A stretch of DNA of 64,000 nt from Streptococcaceae bacterium (GTDB lineage Bacteria > Bacillota > Bacilli > Lactobacillales > Streptococcaceae): positions 62,001 through 126,000 of the forward strand of contig CABIZZ010000002.1 of NCBI GenBank assembly GCA_902363395.1. The letters are read 5' to 3'. The translations under genes were made by a program, and so were the position numbers. Under the pieces are notes generated by a model. That model saw only the letters and a program-made list of their open reading frames with translations. It was not told the DNA's origin and searched no databases. The stretch's first letter is position 1. Every line of letters begins with the position of its first letter. Positions 1 to 13,500 of this stretch are shown here, in pieces.

Positions 1-122
1 ACGATAATTTTCCCCTTTCGTCAAAGGAAAATTCCGCGCCAAGAAGAAGAGAAAAGCCGGGACACATGGCCTCAGCTTTTCTTCTTATGACTTGTTTCCA
101 TCAAGATGGAAGATTGTCTTTT

Positions 123-1406
123 TTATTTTACTTTTGCAGTACTTGTGATCACTTCAACAGCTTTCTTCACAGCGATGTCGTGTTTCAACATTTCTGGTGA
201 AAGCAAGCTACGAACTTGTTCAACTGGCATGTTGTAGTCTGCTGCCAATTGTTCGATTTCTGCAGTTACTTCTTCGTCAGTTGCTTCGAAGCCTTCTGCT
301 TTAGCAACTGCTTCTACGACAAGGTTAGTCTTAGTACGTGCTGCTGCATCTGCTTCATATTGTTTGTGAAGATCTTCTTGAGTTGTACCAGTGATTTGGA
401 AGTACATGTCTGGAGAGATTCCTTGACGTTGCATGTTTCCAAGGAATTCATTTACAGCACGGTGTACTTCTTCGTGGATCATTTCTTCTGGAAGGTCAAC
501 GATTTCTGCATTTTCTACTGCAAGGTCAATCGCTGCTGACTCAACTGCATCTTTGTAAGCTTCTTCTTTCGCTTCAGCCAACTCTTTGCGGTATTTTTCT
601 TTCAATTCAGCAAGAGTTTCAACTTCTTCATCGATGTCTTTTGCCAATTCATCGTCAAGAGCTGGTACTTCTTTTGCTTTTACTTCGTGGATGGTTGTCA
701 CGAATTTTGCTTCTTTACCTGCAAGGTCAGTTGCTTGGTAGTTTTCTGGGAAAGTTACGATGACATCAACTGTTTCACCAGCTGAGTGTCCAACCAATTG
801 GTCTTCGAAACCTGGGATGAATTGACCTGAACCAAGGCCAAGTGAGAAGTTGTCTCCTTTTCCTCCGTCAAACTCAACACCGTCAACAGAACCTACAAAG
901 TCGATCACAACAGTATCACCTTCAGCTGCTGGTCCTTCTTTGATTACCAATTCAGCCAAGTTGTTGCGTTCGCGTTCGATACGTGCATCAACATCTTCAT
1001 CTGTTACTTCTTTAGAAACTTCTACAGATACTTCAAGGTCTTTGTAAGCACCCAATTTTACTTCTGGTTTTGTAACAACATTTGCTGTCAATGTCCAATC
1101 TTGACCTTTTTCCATTGATACAACGTCAAAAGTTGGTTGAGCAACCACTTCAAGACCTGCTTCTTTTACTGCTGCTTCATAAGCTGCTGGAAGAAGATCG
1201 TTCAAAGCATCTTGATAAAGTGATTCTTCACCAAAACGTTGGTTAAAGATCGGACGTGGAAGGTGACCTTTACGGAATCCTGGTACGTTCAAGTTTTTCT
1301 TAACAGACTCAAATACGCGGTCTAAAGCTGGTTTAATTTGGTCTTGACTGATGGTAAAAGTCAATACTCCGCGGTTTGTTTCTTTGTTTTCAAATGATAC
1401 AGACAT
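123..1406 (-). CDS. tig: trigger factor, ribosome-associated chaperone and peptidyl-prolyl isomerase
   Basis: Trigger factor docks at the ribosomal exit tunnel and shields nascent chains. The 427-residue length is normal for the family. The N-terminal ribosome-binding domain carries the GFRKG signature at about residues 43-47. An FKBP-type isomerase domain follows from about residue 163, beginning [14 protein letters not shown], and a long helical C-terminal domain completes the protein. The start is preceded by an AAGGAG ribosome binding site. It is monocistronic: the next minus-strand unit ends at a terminator near 1590. An extended -10 (TG-N-TAAAAT, hexamer at 1444-1449) lies about 40 bases before the start codon. 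Identification is secure. Confidence 0.97.
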   Translation of the reverse strand: MSVSFENKETNRGVLTFTISQDQIKPALDRVFESVKKNLNVPGFRKGHLPRPIFNQRFGEESLYQDALNDLLPAAYEAAVKEAGLEVVAQPTFDVVSMEKGQDWTLTANVVTKPEVKLGAYKDLEVSVEVSKEVTDEDVDARIERERNNLAELVIKEGPAAEGDTVVIDFVGSVDGVEFDGGKGDNFSLGLGSGQFIPGFEDQLVGHSAGETVDVIVTFPENYQATDLAGKEAKFVTTIHEVKAKEVPALDDELAKDIDEEVETLAELKEKYRKELAEAKEEAYKDAVESAAIDLAVENAEIVDLPEEMIHEEVHRAVNEFLGNMQRQGISPDMYFQITGTTQEDLHKQYEADAAARTKTNLVVEAVAKAEGFEATDEEVTAEIEQLAADYNMPVEQVRSLLSPEMLKHDIAVKKAVEVITSTAKVK

Positions 1407-1587
1407 TCTGTCTCTCCTTAAAATAATATAGTCATTCCTAATAATTTTACCATAAAACTTCGAAAATGCAAGTTTTTGGGCATCTTGGTTTTGTGGAAAC
1501 TGCTTCTTTTTAGAGGAATTTTATAGTGGTTTCTGAAGACCAAAAGATTAAAAAATTTATTTCCTATCCTAAAAATTGTCCCGGAAC

Positions 1588-1616
1588 AAAAAAACTAGTC
1601 CGTACCTGAACTAGTT
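1588..1616 (-). terminator. intrinsic terminator after the TIGR01440 gene
   Basis: On the minus strand AACTAGT and ACTAGTT form a 7-bp stem around a 10-base loop, followed directly by a T run. It sits 10 bases after the stop codon of the TIGR01440-family gene and closes the truA-pdxK-ECF-TIGR01440 operon. Confidence 0.85.
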
Positions 1617-1625
1617 TCCTTCCTA

Positions 1626-2189
1626 TTAGGACTTCCGAAGCGGATCTTCCTGGTAAGTAGCACGCGCTCCACCGATCAACTTAGGACGACTGGCTAGAGC
1701 CGTCACATGAGCACCACCCAGTTCTTTCAAAACAGGGCGAACGGGTACTTGCACATGTTTGACATGCATCCCGATAGAAGTATCCCCAATATCCAAACCA
1801 GCCTGGGCTGTGATGTATTCCACTTCGACAGGGTCTTTCATATAACCGAAAGCAGCCAACTGACCGGCACCCCCCGCATGGAGGCTCGGTAGTACATTAA
1901 CGATTTCTAAGTCTTTCTTTTCTGCTAGTTCACGTTCGACCACCAGGGCTCGGTTAAGGTGCTCACATCCTTGAACCGCTAAATAAATCCCTTTGGGATT
2001 TAGGGTATCTAGGATGGTTTTCACAACGGCTTGCCCAACCTCCAGGCTTGAGTTCTTACCGATACTTGCGCCAGCGACCTCGCTGGTTGACAGGCCTAAC
2101 ACAAGGATTTGCCCCTGACGCAAATGAGCCTTGGATAAAAGATCCAGCAAGATTTCCTGGGTTTCTCTTTTTAATTGCTCCAACTCCAT
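1626..2189 (-). CDS. TIGR01440 / UPF0340 family protein
   Basis: A 187-residue protein of the conserved TIGR01440 (UPF0340, DUF436) family found across Firmicutes; the biochemical role is not known to me. It has a Gly/Ala-rich N-terminal half ([16 protein letters not shown] at about residues 30-45) and the family motif [10 protein letters not shown] near residue 92. No signal peptide or membrane segment is visible. It is the last gene of a four-gene operon, only 3 bases after the ECF S-component gene, so a link to B6-type vitamin salvage is possible but is inference from position alone. A strong terminator follows. Confidence 0.85.
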   Translation of the reverse strand: MELEQLKRETQEILLDLLSKAHLRQGQILVLGLSTSEVAGASIGKNSSLEVGQAVVKTILDTLNPKGIYLAVQGCEHLNRALVVERELAEKKDLEIVNVLPSLHAGGAGQLAAFGYMKDPVEVEYITAQAGLDIGDTSIGMHVKHVQVPVRPVLKELGGAHVTALASRPKLIGGARATYQEDPLRKS

Positions 2190-2192
2190 CTT

Positions 2193-2663
2193 CTAATTTC
2201 CCTTCTTTGGTAAGAAATGATAAAGAGCATATCCTAGAGCCATACCAACGAAGTTTTGAACCAGATTATGTGGAACCTCTTCAATAGCTGCTACCCAAGT
2301 GTTACCTAAAAAGAGCGCTGATGCTAGGGCATAGCCACCTACCATGATAACCGTTCCTAAAAGCAGACCGATGTAACGGGCTTTTCCTTTAAAGCCAGCA
2401 AAGTAGCCTTGAGCTCCGTGGAAAAGGAGACTAAAGAACATCCATTGAGGATAGCCAGAAAGGAGGTCTAAGAGAAAGGCACCAAGACCACCGACCACTG
2501 CTCCTTCTTTGCGCCCCAGATAAAAGGCGGTAAAATAAACGCCTAGATCCAGCAAGGTCACCATCCCGGTTGGAGTTGGCAACTTGGTGTAATAGCCCAG
2601 CACAACTGTCAAGGCGGTTAAAATGGCTAAATGCGCGATTACTTGGGTACGGTTATTGGTCAT
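2193..2663 (-). CDS. ECF transporter S component, probably for a B6-type vitamin
   Basis: A 156-residue integral membrane protein with about five or six hydrophobic segments and no ATPase domain. This is the size and look of the substrate-binding S component of energy-coupling-factor transporters, which share a separately encoded EcfA-A'-T module. The gene overlaps the preceding pyridoxal/HMP kinase gene by 11 bases, so the two are translationally coupled. By that context the cargo is likely pyridoxine, pyridoxal or pyridoxamine; a thiamine precursor such as HMP is the alternative. The residues LGYYTKLPTPTGMVTLLDLG near the N terminus resemble the S-component substrate region. The specific substrate is inference. 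Confidence 0.8.
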   Translation of the reverse strand: MTNNRTQVIAHLAILTALTVVLGYYTKLPTPTGMVTLLDLGVYFTAFYLGRKEGAVVGGLGAFLLDLLSGYPQWMFFSLLFHGAQGYFAGFKGKARYIGLLLGTVIMVGGYALASALFLGNTWVAAIEEVPHNLVQNFVGMALGYALYHFLPKKGN

Positions 2664-3414
2664 ATTGAACTACTCCATATTGATCTGATTTTTGAATGGC
2701 TTGGTAGACGAACGCTTTTGAAGCCTTAACAGCTTCTAACGTTGCCTTCCCTTGAACTAACTGGCTTGCAATGCTAGAGGCAAAGGTACAACCAGCTCCT
2801 GTATTATTCTTCTCTAAAACGTCTTCTTCGAAGACCGTAAAGTCTTGGCCATCATAAAAGACATCGATGGCTTTTTCCTTGTTGAGGCGATTGCCCCCTT
2901 TGACCACAACAGTCTCTGCTCCCAATTCATGGAGCTTGCGAGCTGCCTCCTTCATATCATCGAGCGATTCAATCTTGCTTTGGGTCAAGATCTCAGCTTC
3001 TGGTAAGTTTGGCGTGATGATAGTCACATAAGGGAAGAACTTGATCAGTTCATCTCGAAGGGCTGATACTTCCACGTCATGGGTTTCCTTGCAGACCAAG
3101 ACGGGATCTAGTACCACAGGGATCTCAGAATGGGCTTTGACATAGTCCAAGGCTAAATCTGCCACTTGAACATTTGGCAAAAGGCCGAGTTTAATAGCAG
3201 AAAAAGGGACATCCTTGAGAGAGTTGAGCTGTTGAGCAAAGGTCGTCGGATCCACCGGAATCACTTCAAAACCGTGCTCCGTCATAGCGGTCAAACAAGT
3301 CACCGCTACAAAGCCATGCTGTTTGTTGGTTGTATAGGTCGCAAGGTCTGCGTGAAGACCTCCCCCACTAAAAATATCATTTCCTGAAATAGCTAGAATC
3401 AATTCATTACTCAT
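2653..3414 (-). CDS. pdxK: pyridoxal/HMP kinase (PdxK/ThiD ribokinase-like family)
   Basis: A 253-residue ribokinase-fold vitamin kinase that phosphorylates pyridoxine-type compounds or hydroxymethylpyrimidine in the cytosol. The N-terminal [20 protein letters not shown] matches the ThiD/PdxK substrate-binding start, [10 protein letters not shown] lies near residue 105, and the anion-hole/catalytic motif [15 protein letters not shown] lies near residues 205-219. The start overlaps the end of truA by 8 bases and the stop overlaps the ECF S-component gene. Streptococcal homologues in this context are usually called pyridoxine kinases; thiamine-pathway ThiD activity cannot be excluded from sequence alone. 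Confidence 0.85.
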   Translation of the reverse strand: MSNELILAISGNDIFSGGGLHADLATYTTNKQHGFVAVTCLTAMTEHGFEVIPVDPTTFAQQLNSLKDVPFSAIKLGLLPNVQVADLALDYVKAHSEIPVVLDPVLVCKETHDVEVSALRDELIKFFPYVTIITPNLPEAEILTQSKIESLDDMKEAARKLHELGAETVVVKGGNRLNKEKAIDVFYDGQDFTVFEEDVLEKNNTGAGCTFASSIASQLVQGKATLEAVKASKAFVYQAIQKSDQYGVVQYDQ

Positions 3415-4153
3415 AACGGATCTCCTTTAAATATAAGCCATTTGGCGCTGCTGTAGGACCTGCTTGATTGCGGTCCTTTTTTTCTAAAATCAAATCTATT
3501 TGCTCCACCGGCATTCGTCCATTGCCAATCTTCAGCAAGGTCCCCACCATATTGCGGATTTGCTTGTAGAGAAAGCCATTGCCCGAAAAGGCAAAGACAA
3601 GGCGATGATGTTCTTCATCCTCGACCAAGCGAGCTTCTGTGATCGTACGAACCTTGTCTTCCACACTGGTTCCTGAAGCTGTGAAACCGGTGAAATCATG
3701 GGTTCCCTCCAACTTTTGGATGGCTGCTTGCATCTTTTCCACATCCAAAGGATAGGGGTAGTGGGTGGCATAGTGGCGCATCATGGGGTTCTTGGGACGA
3801 CCATAATCCACGATAAATTCATAGGTCTTGCTGTGCTTCTGGTAGCGTGAATGAAAGTCCTCGGGCACTTGCTCCACCTGGATAAAGTCAATATCCTCTG
3901 GGGTTTGGGTATCGAGGGCAAAGCGAAGCTTCTCCTCGTCCCGTGGCTGGGGGAGATCAAAGTGGATGATCTGCCCAAGGGCATGGACACCTGCATCCGT
4001 CCGGCCTGCCCCATGGATGGTCACAGGATTTCCTTGATTGAGACGCATCAAGGTCTTCTCGATTTCTTCTTGCACACTACGGGCATGCGGTTGTCGTTGG
4101 AAACCCGCAAATAGAGTTCCATCGTAAGAAATAGTTGCTTTGTATCGTGTCAT
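3407..4153 (-). CDS. truA: tRNA pseudouridine(38-40) synthase TruA
   Basis: TruA isomerises uridines 38-40 in the anticodon arm of many tRNAs. The 248-residue protein starts [20 protein letters not shown], and the catalytic aspartate lies in [14 protein letters not shown] (about D53). The C terminus has [14 protein letters not shown], typical of the family. It is the first gene of the operon. Unusually there is no Shine-Dalgarno sequence before the ATG, and an extended -10 ends only six bases upstream, so the mRNA may be leaderless (see findings). Confidence 0.95.
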   Translation of the reverse strand: MTRYKATISYDGTLFAGFQRQPHARSVQEEIEKTLMRLNQGNPVTIHGAGRTDAGVHALGQIIHFDLPQPRDEEKLRFALDTQTPEDIDFIQVEQVPEDFHSRYQKHSKTYEFIVDYGRPKNPMMRHYATHYPYPLDVEKMQAAIQKLEGTHDFTGFTASGTSVEDKVRTITEARLVEDEEHHRLVFAFSGNGFLYKQIRNMVGTLLKIGNGRMPVEQIDLILEKKDRNQAGPTAAPNGLYLKEIRYE

Positions 4154-4159
4154 GTTTTT

Positions 4160-4188
4160 ATTTTATCAAGTTCATCCAAGCTGAACAA
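4160..4188 (-). promoter_or_regulatory. promoter of truA operon, predicting a leaderless mRNA
   Basis: On the minus strand TTGTTC (4183-4188), a 17-bp spacer and TAAAAT (4160-4165) preceded by TG form a plausible sigma-A promoter. A start site about 7 bases past the -10 would fall on the A of the truA ATG at 4153. Confidence 0.55.
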
Positions 4189-4228
4189 GGCGGAAAAGAG
4201 AAAACTGTCCGGGTACAGTTGTAGAGAC

Positions 4229-4285
4229 AAAAAAGAACCAAGTCTTTCCTTTTCCATCTCTGGAAAATAGAAAAACTTAGTTCAA
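4229..4285 (-). terminator. imperfect intrinsic terminator after strH
   Basis: Minus strand: a long imperfect stem (GAAC..AGT..TTTTCC paired with GGAAAA..ACTTGGTTC) followed by TTTTTT, just after the strH stop at 4298. Confidence 0.6.
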
Positions 4286-4297
4286 TCGGGGGGCTGA

Positions 4298-8029
<3,732 letters not shown>

Positions 8030-8044
8030 CTAAAATTTGTTATG

Positions 8045-8058
8045 TGTAAACGCTTACT
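8045..8058 (-). promoter_or_regulatory. cre (CcpA) site in strH leader
   Basis: Minus strand AGTAAGCGTTTACA matches the degenerate cre consensus WGWAARCGYTWWMA at all 14 positions. It starts four bases downstream of the strH -10, a typical repressing position. Confidence 0.75.
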
Positions 8059-8061
8059 TCC

Positions 8062-8090
8062 AGTCTATCTAGAAAGCAGGCCCTCGTCAA
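8062..8090 (-). promoter_or_regulatory. strH promoter
   Basis: Minus strand TTGACG (8085-8090), 17-bp spacer, TAGACT (8062-8067). The cre site follows immediately. Confidence 0.65.
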
Positions 8091-8167
8091 GGCTTCTTTG
8101 AAAGGTTCTTTAATTAAGAGAAGAAGCTATAAAATTTTATCCCTATATTTCATTAAAACCAGCTGAC

Positions 8168-8437
8168 ACAAAAAAGAGCTTAGTCGTTAAAACCAAACTC
8201 TTTATTTTTATTCTTGAAAAACAAAGGCTCTAAGTACCTCATTTCCGTCTCTCGGCGCAGTGGTTGATGGCCCAAAACACTGTTTTGAGGTGGCGGATAG
8301 GGATTGCGGAGCAAGGCCCTTCCTAATCAACTGGGCGGGGGTACTAAAAAGGTCCTGTGGACCTTTTTTGCCCGAGCCTTAAAACCGAAAAGCGAGGTAG
8401 AAATCAAACTCTTCGAGTTACTGATTTCTGTTTTGCT
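8168..8437. repeat. diverged copy of the 182-bp structured streptococcal repeat
   Basis: This roughly 270-bp stretch between strH and pepS carries blocks related to the repeats at 42669 and 44989: a CGCAGTGGTTGA block, a block resembling CTACTCAACCGTGCGG, and a terminal hairpin in which GAAATC..ACTC pairs with GAGT..GATTTC. It also contains a GGTCC/GGACC hairpin near 8350 and ends in a minus-strand terminator-like AAGAG..CTCTTTTTT near 8170. It lies in the 3' region of pepS. No gene is seen here. Confidence 0.6.
8347..8370. terminator. bidirectional hairpin AAAAAGGTCC/GGACCTTTTT
   Basis: A perfect inverted repeat AAAAAGGTCC-TGT-GGACCTTTTTT, able to terminate in both directions; on the minus strand it lies downstream of pepS. 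Confidence 0.7.
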
Positions 8438-8439
8438 CC

Positions 8440-9681
8440 CTATATTGCCCAATCTCCGTTGCGGAAGACTGGGACGCGGGTTCCGTCTTCTCGGATGCCG
8501 TCGATATCCATTTGGCTTGAACCAATCATGAAGTCGACGTGGACGTCTGAGCGGTTGAGGCCGGCTGCTTCGAGTTCTTCTTCTGTGAATTCTGCGCCAC
8601 CTTCTACACTGGTTGCATAGGCTGCCCCGATGGCCAGGTGGTTAGAGGCATTTTCATCAAAGAGAGTGTTAAAGAAGGTAATGCCTGATTGGGAAATTGG
8701 GCTTGGGTCTGGTACAAGGGCACATTCACCCAAGGCACGCGCTCCCTTGTTTTTGAAGACCAAATCTTTCATGACTTGATCGCCTTTTTCTGCTGTGATA
8801 TCTACGATTTCTCCATTTTCAAAGGTCACTTTGATGCCTTCGATGATGTTCCCATTGTAGCTAAGCGGTTTTGTAGACGTTACATATCCTTCTGCACGAC
8901 GGAAGTCAGGAGCTGTGAAGACCTCTTCTGTCGGCATGTTTGGCAAGAAGCCTTCGCCTTGAGCATTGATGGCTCCGGCAGATTCCCAGACGTGGTTCTT
9001 CGGCAAGCCAAGTGTCAAGTCCGTTCCTGGTGCTGTGTAGTGAAGGGCTGAAAATTGCTCTTTATTGAGCATTTCTGCCTTGCTTTTCAAAATAGCAGCA
9101 TGCTCTTCCCAAGCCTTGACTGGATCTTCCTCGTACACCCGGCAGGTCTTGAAGATTTGATCCCAAAGGAGATCCACTGCTTCTTCATCACTCGCCGCAT
9201 TTGGGAAGACCTTTTTCGCCCATTCTAAACCTGCTGCAGCGGCAACTGTCCAGCTGACCTTGTTAGATTGAGTGGCGATGCGCATTGGTTTCATGGCCAT
9301 GCCTAAAGCCTTGGCAGAAGCCGAAAGCTTCTCTGCCTCGACACCATTTAAGGCACCTGGATCAGACGAGCGCACACCTAAACGACTGGCCTTGTGTTCC
9401 AAGAGGTAGTTCATCTCTGCAATCTTGTAGTCTGGCACGTTGTCCAAGCGATCCATCGGTGCATGGAGGAATTTTTCCCGGGTAGTAAAATCATCTGCCC
9501 ATTGGACAATCACTTCATGCGCACCTAAGGCATAGGCTTCCTTCACGATCAAGTGGGCCAATTCTCTTTGCTCCACATCGATGTTCAAAGCCAAGGTATG
9601 GCCAGGTTGCACGTTGATGCCGTTTGCAACTAACAATTTAGCGTATTTTTCTAAGTTTTCTTTAAAATTTGGTAAAACCAT
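8440..9681 (-). CDS. pepS: aminopeptidase PepS (peptidase family M29)
   Basis: A cytosolic metallo-aminopeptidase of the M29 thermophilic aminopeptidase family, 413 residues from the start chosen here. The ATG at 9681 is preferred to an in-frame TTG six bases upstream because it has the better spacing from AAAGGA. Family segments include LHYTAPGTDLTLGLP, GFLPNMPTEEVFTAPD (metal-ligand Glu region), LGECALVPDPSPISQSG, NHLAIGAAY and HVDFMIGS near the C terminus. It is the last gene of the polC operon-like run, 18 bases after a 49-residue ORF. It releases N-terminal residues from peptides in nutrition and protein turnover. Confidence 0.93.
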   Translation of the reverse strand: MVLPNFKENLEKYAKLLVANGINVQPGHTLALNIDVEQRELAHLIVKEAYALGAHEVIVQWADDFTTREKFLHAPMDRLDNVPDYKIAEMNYLLEHKASRLGVRSSDPGALNGVEAEKLSASAKALGMAMKPMRIATQSNKVSWTVAAAAGLEWAKKVFPNAASDEEAVDLLWDQIFKTCRVYEEDPVKAWEEHAAILKSKAEMLNKEQFSALHYTAPGTDLTLGLPKNHVWESAGAINAQGEGFLPNMPTEEVFTAPDFRRAEGYVTSTKPLSYNGNIIEGIKVTFENGEIVDITAEKGDQVMKDLVFKNKGARALGECALVPDPSPISQSGITFFNTLFDENASNHLAIGAAYATSVEGGAEFTEEELEAAGLNRSDVHVDFMIGSSQMDIDGIREDGTRVPVFRNGDWAI

Positions 9682-9699
9682 GTTCAATCCTTTTCTATA

Positions 9700-9849
9700 T
9701 TAATCCTTTAAGAGTGACAAGAGGTTTGCTACCACGACTGTGGAGCAGACCAGGCCAGTGACTTTTAAAATTGTATCGGTATCTAGCTCTAGTTGATAGC
9801 TAAATGTCTTTTGAGCAGGTTTGTCTGCTGCAAAAATTTTGACTCTCAT
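9700..9849 (-). CDS. small protein of unknown function (49 aa)
   Basis: A 49-residue ORF starting MRVKIFAADKPAQKTFSY and ending in a hydrophobic stretch (VTGLVCSTVVVANLLSLL) and KD. Its ATG overlaps the stop of the 231-residue gene as ATGA, and AAAGGA lies 8 bases before the ATG, so translation is well supported. The stop is 18 bases from the pepS start. The C-terminal third could be a single membrane helix. I recognise no family. Confidence 0.65.
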   Translation of the reverse strand: MRVKIFAADKPAQKTFSYQLELDTDTILKVTGLVCSTVVVANLLSLLKD

Positions 9850-10541
9850 CGTTCTATTCCTTTCTTAGCATCCTCCTCACCTAGATAGAGACGTCGTGCC
9901 TCTGGGCTGTTGGTAAGAATATCGAGATAGGTTTCATAAGCATCGGGCAGGAGCTTTCCCAAAGAGATATCTAGCTCTGGATTCACATTTTTCCTATAGA
10001 GAGAGCAGAGATAAAGACGTTCATTGAGCGTCGGAAAGACTTCTAGAGACATGAGCTCAGCCTGACTGACCCGCTCCCAATCTTGCTCGTGGATATCTGG
10101 TAGGATATAGGCTTGGAAGAGTCCCATCAGAGGATTATCCTCTGGTTGGCCACTTTCCTTATCCGCCTCAACCAAAGAAAGCCGATGACCAAAACCAGCT
10201 ACTTGACGCTCCTGTCCCTTCACCGAAACCGTAATCGGATGCCCTCCCATATGGCTATAAATCCATTCTTTAGGTAGCCGATAATCTAAGAGAGGCTCAA
10301 GATCTTTGACAATTGTTACAGGACTAGAGCGTAGAAACTGACGAGTGACTGCTTTACAAAAGAGAATATTCTCCTCTTTCAAGGTCACTCCCTTCCAGCT
10401 ATTTTCCTCCTTAAAATAGTTAAAAAATACCAGATAGGGCTCCCGCACCATTTGTGCTAAGACATAGATGCCATTTCGTAGGCGAATGGAAATGACTTTC
10501 CCTGACTTCCAGGGTGTTGCTCTTTTTTTCTTTTCTATCAT
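9846..10541 (-). CDS. uncharacterised protein, possibly Imm26-like
   Basis: A 231-residue soluble protein with no signal peptide. The N-terminal segment GKVISIRLRNGIYVLAQMV...YLVFFNYF is a beta-rich pattern that resembles immunity proteins of the Imm26 type; this is a weak resemblance from memory only. The remainder is acidic and helical with no catalytic motif I recognise. It starts 37 bases after the polC stop, has GAGG before its ATG, and overlaps the 49-residue gene, so it is cotranscribed with polC and pepS. No toxin gene is seen nearby, so an immunity role would be orphan or diverted. Confidence 0.75.
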   Translation of the reverse strand: MIEKKKRATPWKSGKVISIRLRNGIYVLAQMVREPYLVFFNYFKEENSWKGVTLKEENILFCKAVTRQFLRSSPVTIVKDLEPLLDYRLPKEWIYSHMGGHPITVSVKGQERQVAGFGHRLSLVEADKESGQPEDNPLMGLFQAYILPDIHEQDWERVSQAELMSLEVFPTLNERLYLCSLYRKNVNPELDISLGKLLPDAYETYLDILTNSPEARRLYLGEEDAKKGIER

Positions 10542-10578
10542 TAACCAACCTCAAACCGAGCGAGGATCGTTGAATCCA

Positions 10579-13500
10579 TCAGAACAAATCATCAAAGAGA
10601 CTGAGCTGGTTGTCTTCTGGCATATTACCAAGGATTCCCATCTCGTCCATCTTTTCTACCAAGGTTGAGGAGACGCCTCCACGTTTGCGCAACTCTGTTT
10701 TAGAAAGGAATTCTCCTTCTTTGCGAGCTCGTACAATCTGCTTGGCTACGTTCTCTCCCAATCCATCCATGGCGACAAATGGTGGGATAAGGGTGTCTCC
10801 ATCGATGATGAATTCCGTCGCATCACTGCGATAGAGATCTAGCTTGCCAAACTTGAAGCCCCGCTCCCACATCTCATTGACAATCTCAAGGGTGGTGTAG
10901 AGATCGATCTCTACGTTGGAAGCTTCGTTGTTCTTACGTTTCTCAGAGATTTCTTTCATCCGCGCTTTCACGGCCTCAAGGCCAGCTCCCATAGTCTTGA
11001 TGTCAAAGGCCTTGGCCCGAATCGAGAAGTAAGCACAGTAGTAATAAAGTGGGTGATGCACCTTAAAGTAGGCTACACGAAGGGCCATCATAACATAGGC
11101 CGCCGCATGGGCTTTAGGGAACATGTACTTGATTTTACCACAGGACTCGATGTACCATTCAGGGACATTGTTTTCCTTCATGGCTTGGATGTAGCCATTG
11201 CGCTCTTCTTCTGAGATCTTGAGCCACATACCTTTCCGCACGCGCTCCATGATGGTAAAGGCCATCTTAGGCTTGAGCCCCGCGTGCATGAGGTAAACCA
11301 TGATATCGTCCCGACACCCGATAACGGTCGATAGATCAGCAATGCCTGCCTTGATCAAGTCTTGGGCATTTCCCAACCATACGTCGGTACCGTGAGACAG
11401 ACCAGAAAGCTGAAGCAATTCGGCAAAGGTGGTAGGATGGGTCTCATCGACCATACCCCGAACGAAGTTAGTCCCAAACTCTGGGATTCCCAGCATACCG
11501 GTTGAGGTACCGATTTGCTCCGGTGTGACTCCTAGGATATCGGTCCCTGAGAAGAGGGCCATGACCCCTGGATCATCCATAGGAATATCATTTGGATCAA
11601 TACCTGACAAGTCCTGGAGCTTCCGAATCATGGTTGGGTCATCGTGTCCCAGCACATCAAGCTTGAGGACGTTCTCATCGATATCGTGGAAGTTAAAGTG
11701 AGTGGTCTGCCATTCAGCGGTCACGTCATCAGCCGGGTACTGCACAGGAGTAAAGTCATAGACGTCCATATAGTTTGGAATAACAACGATTCCCCCTGGG
11801 TGCTGACCCGTCGTCCGTTTGACCCCAGCGGCACCTTGGGCTAGGCGTTCCACTTCTGCATCCCGGTAGTACTTGCCATAGTCCCGCTCATAACCCTTGA
11901 CAAAGCCATAGGCCGTCTTGGCAGCCACAGTACCAACCGTTCCTGCCCGGAAGGCGTATTCTTCCCCAAAGATATCACGGACATCCAAGTGGGCACTCGG
12001 CTGGTCTTCCCCTGAGAAGTTCAAATCGATATCGGGTACCTTGTCCCCATCAAAACCAAGGAAGGTCTCAAAGGGAATGTCTTGGCCGTTCTTGCTGAGC
12101 TTGTGGCCACAGTTTGGGCAGTCCTTATTAGGCATATCAAATCCGGAACCGTAAGAACCATCCGTGAAAAACTCACTGTACTGGCACTGACCACAGACAT
12201 AGTGAGGAGAGAGCGGATTAACCTCAGTAATCCCGATCATGGTCGCCACGAAACTGGATCCAACAGACCCCCGTGAACCCACCAGGTAGCCCCGTTCATT
12301 GGAACGATGCACCAAGAGTTGGGAAGCCAGATAGATCACGGCGAAGCCATTCCCCAGGATAGAGGTTAACTCTTTTTCAATCCGTAGATCGACAATATCT
12401 GGTAGCGGATTGCCATAGATTTCAAAGGCCTTCTGATAGGTCAATTCGGCAACTGTCTCTTCGGCCTTGTCGATAAATGGCGTATAGAGGTCACCCTTGA
12501 CCACTTCAACAGGTTCAAAGATTTCTGCCAGAGCGTTGGTATTTTCAATGACCAATTTTCGTGCCAAGTCTTCCCCTAGAAAGGCAAATTCATCCAGCAT
12601 TTCATTGGTTGTGCGGAAATGAGCTTTTGGCAGAGGAGCTGGTTGAGCATTTTCTCCATGACCGATGGTCCGGTTAATGATAGCTCCTTGCCCAAGACTA
12701 CGAACAATGATTTCTCGATAGATCTCTTCCTCAGGCTCTAGGTAGTGGACATTTCCTGTCGCGAGGACTGGTTTGCCAAGGCGATCTCCCACCTCAATCA
12801 AGCTCTTGATGATAGTATGGAGTTCCTCCATGTCTTTGACCTGCTCTTTGGCAATGAGGGGCGCATAGATGGCTGGAGGCATCACCTCAATAAAGTCATA
12901 ATACTTGGCTACTTCGACTGCTGCGTCAACTCCTTGAGACACAACCGCATCAAAGACTTCTCCTTCAGAACAAGCCGATCCCAGGATCAACCCTTCTCGA
13001 TGGGCATCTAAAACTGTCCGCGGAATCCGAGGAACACCCTCAAAATATTGAGTATTGGAGAGAGAGACCAATTTGAACATGTTTTTCAAGCCGGTCTGGT
13101 TCTTGACATAGATGGTCGCGTGTTTGACCCGTGCCTTTTTATAGGAATCTGGACTAATTAGATCCACATTCAGCTTAGCTAGATTGGTCACGCCATGTTT
13201 TTCTGCAACATCCTTGATAAAGATGAAGAGCAAGCGGCCTGTTGCTTCCGCGTCATAGTTGGCCATGTGGTGGTGCTCCAAGGCAACCCCAAACCGCTTG
13301 GTCAAAGGGCCCAAACCATGACGCTTGTACTCTGGATAAAGGTTACGTGCGAACTCTAACGTATCAATCACTGGCTGAGTGATTTTTGGAAGGCCATGAC
13401 GCTCATAGTTAGCATTCATGAAGCCAACGTCAAAGGTGGCATTGTGGGCAACCAAAACCGCATCCTGACAGAATTCCTGGAACTCCTCTAGGACTTGTTT

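Noticed and set aside
8347..8370. A perfect palindrome considered as an insertion-sequence end
   Set aside because: The GGTCC/GGACC hairpin with T runs on both sides is fully explained as a bidirectional terminator inside the 3' repeat of pepS; no transposase is near.
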